From assembly GCA_033795365.1 (NCBI GenBank), contig JARYGU010000035.1, positions 1 through 28,127 on the forward strand: 28,127 nucleotides of DNA, written 5' to 3'. Each line of letters starts with the position of its first letter. Position 1 is the stretch's first letter. The position numbers were made by a program, and so were the translations under genes. The notes below the pieces were generated by a model that was not told the DNA's origin, searched no databases, and worked only from the letters and a program-made list of their open reading frames with translations. Of the stretch, positions 23,020 to 28,127 are shown piece by piece. The DNA is from JARYGU01 sp033795365. GTDB taxonomy: Bacteria > Pseudomonadota > Alphaproteobacteria > Rhizobiales > Rhizobiaceae.

Positions 23020-23949
23020 TCAGACCGCTTGCTTGCGGCGGCGCTCGGAGCATTCAGGCAGGGGAGCCAGCGCCATGCGGATGGCGGCGGCCGTATCGGG
23101 AGATATGGAGGTGAGCGGCAGCCGGACCCGTGAACCGATCCCGTGAACGAGATGAACCGCGTGCTTGATTGCCGCCGGTCCGGGCTCCTTTTCCAGAACC
23201 TGCAGAAGCGGGCCGAGACGCTCGCCGAGAGCAAGTGCCGCGTCGACATTTCCGGTTCTGAGCGCATGATGCATGGCGCATACCAGTCGCGGCGCGACAT
23301 TGGCCGCAGCCGAGATCGAGCCCGCGCCGCCCGAAAGGTTGAAGGCCAGCGCGGTGAGGTCGTGGCCGGAATAGTGCACGAGCCGTTCGCGCACGGCGCG
23401 CGGCATCCGGACCAGCCGGCCGATATCGCCGGTGCAGTCCTGGAGCCCGACGACCGACGGGATCGCGGCGAGCCGCTCCAGCGTTCGCGGCGAGAGATCG
23501 CATGCCGAGCGTCCCGGCGCGTTGCAGATGACGATCGGAATGTCGACGGCGGCGGCGACCGCTTCGAAATGGTGCAAGATGCCCTCCTGCGTCGGCTTGC
23601 TGTAATAGGGCGTGACGATCATGGCGGCATCGGCACCCAGCGCTTTCGCGTCGGCCGTCAGCGTGATGGTCGAGGCGGTCGCATTGGTGCCTGTGCCGGC
23701 GATGACCGGCACCTGCCTCTCGGCGGCCTCGACGGCGATGCGGATGACCGCCGCGCGCTCCTCGCGGCTGAGCGTTGCGGCCTCGCCCGGCTCGCCGCAG
23801 ACCGCAATGGCGGAAATGCCGCTCAGGATCTGCCATTCGACCAGCGCCATCAGCCCGACACGATCGAGTTCGCCGTTCTCTGCGAAGGGTGTAACGAGAT
23901 CGCAGGCTGTACCTCCGGTAAGCAGCGGGCTTTGCAGGGCATAGGGCAT
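23020..23949 (-). CDS. DapA/N-acetylneuraminate-lyase-fold protein lacking catalytic residues
   Basis: 309 aa, the full TIM-barrel length. Retained family blocks are VPVIAGTGTNATASTITLT, VTPYYSKPTQEGILHHF (Tyr-Tyr 115-116), APGRSACDLSPRTLERLA (Arg147) and SGGAGSISAAANVAP. But the Schiff-base lysine (E. coli DapA Lys161, GIKEATG) is Gln170 (GLQDCTG, codon at 23442-23440). Tyr133 of E. coli (LYNVPSRTG) is Cys142 (ICNAPGRSA). The GTTGES loop with Thr44/45 is GEPGEA (52-57). So it cannot use the usual imine chemistry. The start at 23949 gives the conserved N-terminus and has GAGGA ahead. It follows the 153-aa gene's stop by one base (TGACATG). Confidence 0.88.
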   Translation of the reverse strand: MPYALQSPLLTGGTACDLVTPFAENGELDRVGLMALVEWQILSGISAIAVCGEPGEAATLSREERAAVIRIAVEAAERQVPVIAGTGTNATASTITLTADAKALGADAAMIVTPYYSKPTQEGILHHFEAVAAAVDIPIVICNAPGRSACDLSPRTLERLAAIPSVVGLQDCTGDIGRLVRMPRAVRERLVHYSGHDLTALAFNLSGGAGSISAAANVAPRLVCAMHHALRTGNVDAALALGERLGPLLQVLEKEPGPAAIKHAVHLVHGIGSRVRLPLTSISPDTAAAIRMALAPLPECSERRRKQAV

Positions 23950-23950
23950 G

Positions 23951-24412
23951 TCAGGATCCTCGATAGCGAGCGTTCGCGCCATGGCTTGCCAGAAGGGCTG
24001 AGAGGAGGGCGGCGGCCCGGTCGCGATGGCTGGCGGATACGAAGCACTGCCGGTTGTCAGCCGTTGCGCAGCCACCCGTGACGGCGATCCGGCAGAGCCA
24101 GGCGCCGGGCCTGCCGGCGAGGTCGGCGATCCGGCAGGCCGGACGGGCGGCGGCGATGAGGAAGAGGACCGCCTCGACGAGCGCATCGCTCGCCATCAGC
24201 GTCCTGAAGCGCGCAAGCGAGGATGGTTCCCGCCGCAGCTCTTGCAGTGAAGGCAGGCAGCGCAGCGCTTCCCAGACATGATGTTCGCGAAGGATGCGCG
24301 CCGCCATCAGCCGCCCGGCAAGGCTTGCGACCGCATCGCCGATCTCGTCCTCTGCCGCCGTTTCCGGCAGATCGGTGGGCGGTCGGGGGGATAGGTTCAC
24401 GGTTAGGGTCAT
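23951..24412 (-). CDS. Hypothetical protein in the DapA-like array
   Basis: 153 aa, mostly alpha-helical by eye, with Arg/Ala/Leu-rich stretches and no signal peptide. Near the end ADLAGRPGAWLCRIAVTGGC and a second cysteine (NRQC) stand out. I do not recognise a family. Its stop is one base from the start of the DapA-like gene, a strong sign of coupled translation. The start at 24412 lacks a clear ribosome binding site; later starts are possible. Confidence 0.6.
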   Translation of the reverse strand: MTLTVNLSPRPPTDLPETAAEDEIGDAVASLAGRLMAARILREHHVWEALRCLPSLQELRREPSSLARFRTLMASDALVEAVLFLIAAARPACRIADLAGRPGAWLCRIAVTGGCATADNRQCFVSASHRDRAAALLSALLASHGANARYRGS

Positions 24413-24428
24413 GGTGGAGGACCGAAGA

Positions 24429-24638
24429 TCAGCCGCCGATGATCAGCCAGGCGATACCGCAGAAGATGAGCGCGATGGCCGCGATATGGCGGAGTGCGCG
24501 CCTCTGCCGGGCGCGGACGGCATTCGGTCTTTTCCCGCGCAGTGTCCTGCCGGCGGCGGCACTATCCAGCACCCGCTGTCTTGCGAAGATCAGCCGCGTC
24601 GAGAAGGGCTGCGTCGGATATTTTTCTTTCGTGATCAT
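24429..24638 (-). CDS. Small single-pass membrane protein, unknown
   Basis: 69 aa from the ATG at 24638: a Lys/Arg-rich cytosolic part, then one C-terminal membrane helix (IAAIALIFCGIAWLIIGG). A GTG at 24677 would add 13 residues but sits directly on its GAGGGAGG site. It is first in the minus-strand array, 16 bases from the 153-aa gene, and transcribed divergently from the metal ATPase. No family recognised. Confidence 0.5.
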   Translation of the reverse strand: MITKEKYPTQPFSTRLIFARQRVLDSAAAGRTLRGKRPNAVRARQRRALRHIAAIALIFCGIAWLIIGG

Positions 24639-24817
24639 CGCCTCGAAACCTTGATTGACGATGCCGGAGGCTAGCACCCTCCCTCGTAGGAATTCGATTG
24701 GGACGGCAAGCCTTTGATATCAAAAGTTCATAAGAGCCGGGCCGCGGAATTGTTTGCGCAGCATATGAAGTGGCGCGCCCGCTGCCGCATGAAAACGAAA
24801 ATAGTCGAATCTTCCTC

Positions 24818-24848
24818 TTGCAGCTCTAGTTGCTAGAGGTCCTACATC
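24818..24848 (+). promoter_or_regulatory. MerR-family operator-promoter of the metal ATPase
   Basis: TTGCAG (24818-24823) and TACATC (24843-24848) are separated by 19 bases, longer than a normal promoter. A perfect dyad CTCTAG-TTG-CTAGAG (24824-24838) fills the spacer. This layout is the hallmark of promoters that ZntR/CadR/PbrR-type MerR activators untwist on metal binding. No merR-type gene is in the window, so the regulator must be elsewhere. Confidence 0.75.
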
Positions 24849-24875
24849 TGGGTCCGAGAAGGAAAGGACCTTTCG

Positions 24876-27128
24876 ATGAGCGAAGCGATGCAGACGCGAT
24901 TCAGGATCGGCGGGATGGATTGCGCATCCTGTGCCGGCAAGATCGACACGGCCGTAAGGCGGATGCCCGACGTCAGGGACGTCTCCGTATCCGTGACTGC
25001 GGGGTCGATGCTGGTGGAGCACGGAACGGGCGCCGATCTCAAGGCGATCGAGAAGAAGGTCGCGGGTCTCGGCTATACGGTCGCGGCTCTCGATGTGCCG
25101 CAAGGGCAGGGCGCCGGCAGCCGCGATGCCGCTCATTCTCATTCCCACGGCCCGGCTTGCGGCCGGGGCCATTCCCACGATCACGCGCATCCGGAAGGCC
25201 ACGCCGAGGAGGGGCCGGAACGCGGCACGATCGAAGGCCTGCACGGATACGACCACGGCCCGACGAGCGGCCCCTGGTGGAGGAGCGGGAAGGGCCGTCT
25301 GACGATCGCGGCCGGTGCCGCGCTGGTGGCGGCCTATGGCGTGGGCCATCTCTTTCCCGCAACCGCGAGCTATGCCTTCGTCGTTGCCATGTTCGTCGGC
25401 CTGGTGCCGATCGCGCGCCGCGCGATCATGGCGGCGCTGGCGGGCACGCCGTTCTCGATCGAGATGCTGATGACCATCGCCGCGGTCGGCGCGGTGATCA
25501 TCGATGCGTCGGAGGAGGCTGCGGCGGTGGTCTTCCTGTTCCTCGTGGGCGAGCTCCTGGAAGGGGTCGCCGCCGGCAAGGCGCGCGAAAGCATCCGCTC
25601 GCTCGCCTCGCTCGTGCCGAAGAGCGCGCTTCTGGAGGAGGGCGGCAGGACCCGGGAGGTGCCCGCGCAAACGCTTCGGGTCGGTTCGGTGATCCTGGTG
25701 CGCCCCGGCGACCGCATCTCCGCCGACGGCGTGATCCTTTCCGGCGAAAGCGCGATCGACGAGGCGCCGGTGACGGGCGAAAGCACGCCGGTGCGCAAGG
25801 GTGTCGAGGACGCGGTCTTCGCCGGAACCGTGAACGGCGACGCGGCGCTTCGCGTCCGCGTCACGGCGGCTGCCGCCGACAATACGATCGCCCGCGTCGT
25901 CAAGATGGTGGAGGAGGCGCAGGAAGCGAAGGCCCCGACGGAACGCTTCATCGACCGCTTCTCCCGCTATTATACCCCCGGCGTGGTGGCGGTAGCAGCG
26001 CTGGTCGCGATCTTGCCGCCGCTCTTTTTCGCGGGCGCCTGGGGCGAGTGGGTCTACAAGGGACTGGCAATCCTGCTGATCGGTTGCCCCTGCGCGCTCG
26101 TCATCTCGACGCCGGCCGCGATCGCCGCTTCGCTTTCCGCCGGCGCGCGCCGCGGCCTGCTGATGAAGGGCGGCGCAGTGCTCGAGACGCTCGGCAGGAT
26201 CACGGCGGTCGCTTTCGACAAGACGGGCACGCTGACGGAAGGCAGGCCGAAGGTGACGGACATCGTGCCCTTCGATCTCGGGGAGAAGGATGTACTCCGT
26301 TTCGCCGCGGCGCTGGAAGCCGGATCGAGCCACCCGCTGGCGCTTGCCGTCCTCGCCCGGGCGGAAGGGGACGGCATCGATATCCCCGCCGCCATCGATG
26401 GCAGGGCGCTTGGCGGCAAGGGTGTCAGCGCGACGGTGGAGGGGCGGGCGGTGTTCTTCGCCTCTCCGAAGGCCGCCGCCGAAAGGGCGCCGCTCTCCGC
26501 CGCGCAAGAGGAGCGTATCGCCCGGCTGAACGACGAGGGAAAGACCGTCTCCGTCCTTCTCGTCGGCGATGTCCTGGCAGGCGCGATCGCCATGCGCGAC
26601 GAACCCCGAACGGATGCCAGGGCCGGTCTCAAGGCGCTGGTCGATGCCGGCATCCGCACGATGATGCTGACGGGCGACAACAGGCGGACGGCGGCGGCGA
26701 TCGGCGGGGAGCTCGGCATGGAGGTGCGCGCCGAGCTGATGCCTGAGGACAAGAGCCGCATCGTCGGCGAGCTGAAGAAGGAAGGTTTCGTCGTCGCCAA
26801 GGTGGGCGACGGCATCAACGATGCGCCGGCTCTCGCCATGGCGGATGCCGGCATTGCCATGGGCGGGGGAACGGATGTCGCGCTGGAAACGGCCGATGCG
26901 GCGATCCTCCACGGCCGGGTCGGCGACGTGGCGCGGATGGTCGATCTTTCGAAACGCACCATGCGCAACATCTTCCAGAACATCACGATCGCGCTCGGGC
27001 TGAAGGCGGTGTTCCTCGTGACGACGATCGCCGGCATCACCGGCCTTTGGCCGGCGATCCTCGCCGATACCGGCGCCACTGTGCTCGTCACCATCAACGC
27101 GCTGCGCCTCCTGCGCCCGGCGGGGTGA
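24876..27128 (+). CDS. zntA: Zn/Cd/Pb-exporting P1B-type ATPase
   Basis: 750 aa. It exports divalent soft metals across the inner membrane using ATP. An HMA domain at the N-terminus has GMDCASC (Cys16, Cys19). A His-rich linker follows at about 86-116 (HSHSHG, GHSHDHAHPEGHAEEG). Cys404-Pro-Cys406 is the membrane metal site; Asp448 in DKTGTLT is phosphorylated; His486-Pro is the SSHPLA motif; GDGINDAP begins at about 644. The CPC motif plus the final-helix aspartate (LADTGATVLVTINALRLL) indicate the Zn/Cd/Pb subgroup rather than Cu. AAGGAAAGG precedes the start. Confidence 0.95.
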   Translation: MSEAMQTRFRIGGMDCASCAGKIDTAVRRMPDVRDVSVSVTAGSMLVEHGTGADLKAIEKKVAGLGYTVAALDVPQGQGAGSRDAAHSHSHGPACGRGHSHDHAHPEGHAEEGPERGTIEGLHGYDHGPTSGPWWRSGKGRLTIAAGAALVAAYGVGHLFPATASYAFVVAMFVGLVPIARRAIMAALAGTPFSIEMLMTIAAVGAVIIDASEEAAAVVFLFLVGELLEGVAAGKARESIRSLASLVPKSALLEEGGRTREVPAQTLRVGSVILVRPGDRISADGVILSGESAIDEAPVTGESTPVRKGVEDAVFAGTVNGDAALRVRVTAAAADNTIARVVKMVEEAQEAKAPTERFIDRFSRYYTPGVVAVAALVAILPPLFFAGAWGEWVYKGLAILLIGCPCALVISTPAAIAASLSAGARRGLLMKGGAVLETLGRITAVAFDKTGTLTEGRPKVTDIVPFDLGEKDVLRFAAALEAGSSHPLALAVLARAEGDGIDIPAAIDGRALGGKGVSATVEGRAVFFASPKAAAERAPLSAAQEERIARLNDEGKTVSVLLVGDVLAGAIAMRDEPRTDARAGLKALVDAGIRTMMLTGDNRRTAAAIGGELGMEVRAELMPEDKSRIVGELKKEGFVVAKVGDGINDAPALAMADAGIAMGGGTDVALETADAAILHGRVGDVARMVDLSKRTMRNIFQNITIALGLKAVFLVTTIAGITGLWPAILADTGATVLVTINALRLLRPAG

Positions 27129-27182
27129 GAGGGGCGGGCCTGTTCGTGATAGGCTGGGCCGGAGGCAGGCGGGAAAGGCGGC

Positions 27183-27851
27183 ATGATCATGCGCGAGCAG
27201 GAAAGCCCAAAGGGGAGCGGGAGGCCTCTTCAGAACAGGGTGACGCCCTTCGGGGAGATCGTGGCGATAGCCCAGAGGGGGATGTTCACGGGGAACAGGG
27301 GGATCATCCACGATCCGGCGACGAAATTGCTTTCGAAGCGGCGCTGGGCCTCGAAGGCCTGGCTGATATGCGCCTGCGACTTCGGAGAACGCCGGCGCGA
27401 GGTCATGGGCGGGCGGAGCTGGACGGAGCTGTTCTTTCTCGACGAGGCGGTGGCGCTTGCCGCAGGGCATCGCCCCTGCTTCTTCTGCAGGCGGGCCGAG
27501 GCGGAACGCTTCCGCGCCTGCTGGGCGGCCGCGGCCGGAACGGCCGCGCTCTCCGCCGGCATGATCGACGCCGTCCTTCATGGCGAGCGGCTTTTTGGCG
27601 GGCGCAAACGGATCCATCCGCTGGCATGCGCGGCGGCGGACCTGCCGGACGGCGCGGTGGCGGTCGCATCCGGTGCCGCCTTCACGGTGGCCGGCGGCCG
27701 GTTCTTCCGCTGGACGCAAGAGGGCTACCGGCCGGCGCAAGGCGCAATCGAGGCGGAAGGCCTCCTGACGCCGCCCTCGACGCTCGGCGCTCTCAACGCC
27801 GGCTACCGGCCTGTTCTCCATCCCGATATCCACAGGTTCCTTTCCGGGTAG
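27183..27851 (+). CDS. Conserved alphaproteobacterial protein with CxxC motif, unknown function
   Basis: 222 aa. I recognise the pattern QNRVTPFGEIVA, RGMFTGNRGIIHD, then RRWASKAWLICACDFGERRR, WTELFFLDEAVALAAGHRPC and FCRR as a conserved alphaproteobacterial family without an assigned role. The HRPCFFCRR segment could bind zinc together with upstream cysteines. The C-terminal third has beta-rich GAAFTVAGGRFFRWT and TLGALNAGYRPVLHPD. No signal peptide. Start: 27183 is near AAAGG; 27189 is possible. It follows the ATPase by 54 bases with no terminator seen, so co-transcription is possible. Confidence 0.7.
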   Translation: MIMREQESPKGSGRPLQNRVTPFGEIVAIAQRGMFTGNRGIIHDPATKLLSKRRWASKAWLICACDFGERRREVMGGRSWTELFFLDEAVALAAGHRPCFFCRRAEAERFRACWAAAAGTAALSAGMIDAVLHGERLFGGRKRIHPLACAAADLPDGAVAVASGAAFTVAGGRFFRWTQEGYRPAQGAIEAEGLLTPPSTLGALNAGYRPVLHPDIHRFLSG

Positions 27852-27940
27852 GAGGACGGCTTGTGACGACACTCCCGCCGACAAACACCTTCACCCACGC
27901 GACGTTTCCGCCCGTGGCTTTACCTCATTCTCCATTCGTC

Positions 27941-27963
27941 ATCCTCGGACCTGATCCGAGGAT
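27941..27963. repeat. Palindromic intergenic repeat, Rhizobiales type
   Basis: ATCCTCGGA (27941-27949) and TCCGAGGAT (27955-27963) form a perfect 9-bp stem with a CCTGA loop, preceded by TTCGTC. The pattern GTCATCCTCGG...CCGAGGATC is, from memory, a very common dispersed element in alphaproteobacterial genomes. It lies about 90 bases past the last gene. Confidence 0.6.
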
Positions 27964-28030
27964 CGGACGGGGCACCGGAAGCTGCCTCGTATAAGTTAGT
28001 ATAAATTGACACCTCCCGGTGCCCCGTTCG
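27964..28030. repeat. Long inverted repeat adjoining the palindrome
   Basis: CGGACGGGGCACCGG (27964-27978) pairs with CCGGTGCCCCGTTCG (28016-28030): 15 bp with one G-U. The 37-base centre is AT-rich and repeats GTATAA twice (GTATAAGTTA and GTATAAATT). It starts directly where the smaller palindrome ends, so the two are one composite element. The rest of 27852-28127 shows no gene. Confidence 0.6.
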
Positions 28031-28127
28031 GCGGTTTCTATCCGCGACTTCGGTCTCTCTGCGATGGCCGCGCAAGGGACATTAAGGCGAGGCGCTTCCG
28101 TTTCCGGACGGACCCTCTCGCCACCCA

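Noticed and set aside
24720..27884. 1054-aa minus-strand open frame antisense to the metal ATPase
   Set aside because: It runs opposite a gene with all P1B-ATPase motifs. Its sequence is Arg/His/Asp-rich low-complexity, as expected from the antisense frame of GC-rich codons.

Overview
The window is GC-rich DNA from an alphaproteobacterium, most likely Rhizobiaceae (Ensifer/Shinella/Rhizobium-like). This is judged from three things: the gene order of the S10-spc-alpha ribosomal cluster (secY followed by adk, with no rpmJ or rpsD), the protein sequences, and two short palindromic intergenic repeats of a kind I know from Rhizobiaceae.

Region 1 (1-15510, plus strand) is the core ribosomal cluster. 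It opens with a scrap of the tuf 3' end. Then come rpsJ-rplC-rplD-rplW-rplB-rpsS-rplV-rpsC-rplP-rpmC-rpsQ, rplN-rplX-rplE-rpsN-rpsH-rplF-rplR-rpsE-rpmD-rplO, secY-adk, rpsM, rpsK, rpoA and rplQ. Genes inside each block are nearly touching, but nine gaps of 100-330 bases separate the blocks. Good hairpin-plus-T-run terminators lie after rpsQ, rplO, rpsM and rpoA, and a strong hairpin closes the cluster after rplQ. The gaps ahead of rplC, secY, rpsM and rpsK are rich in perfect hairpins and look like regulatory leaders. The cluster therefore seems to be cut into several transcription units that are partly read through.

Region 2 (15510-20930) is a minus-strand block followed by a plus-strand pair. 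The minus strand carries msrP-msrQ (periplasmic methionine sulfoxide repair). Downstream of it is an orphan gene resembling a bacterial RNase A-fold toxin domain, whose 3' part is broken by two probable small indels, one at a (GC)n tract. The plus strand carries a secreted two-PDZ serine protease of the HtrA/Deg family, overlapping rarA (AAA+ ATPase of stalled replication forks).

Region 3 (20920-24640) holds a DUF1883-type protein, a secreted alpha/beta hydrolase, and a compact five-gene minus-strand array. At the centre of the array is a full-length DapA/NAL-fold protein that lacks the Schiff-base lysine and the catalytic tyrosine. It is flanked by four small unrecognised proteins, two with a single membrane segment.

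Region 4 (24680-28127) starts with a MerR-type operator-promoter driving a Zn/Cd/Pb-exporting P1B-ATPase. A conserved CxxC protein of unknown function follows, and the window ends in palindromic repeat DNA. No tRNA, rRNA, insertion sequence or CRISPR was seen.
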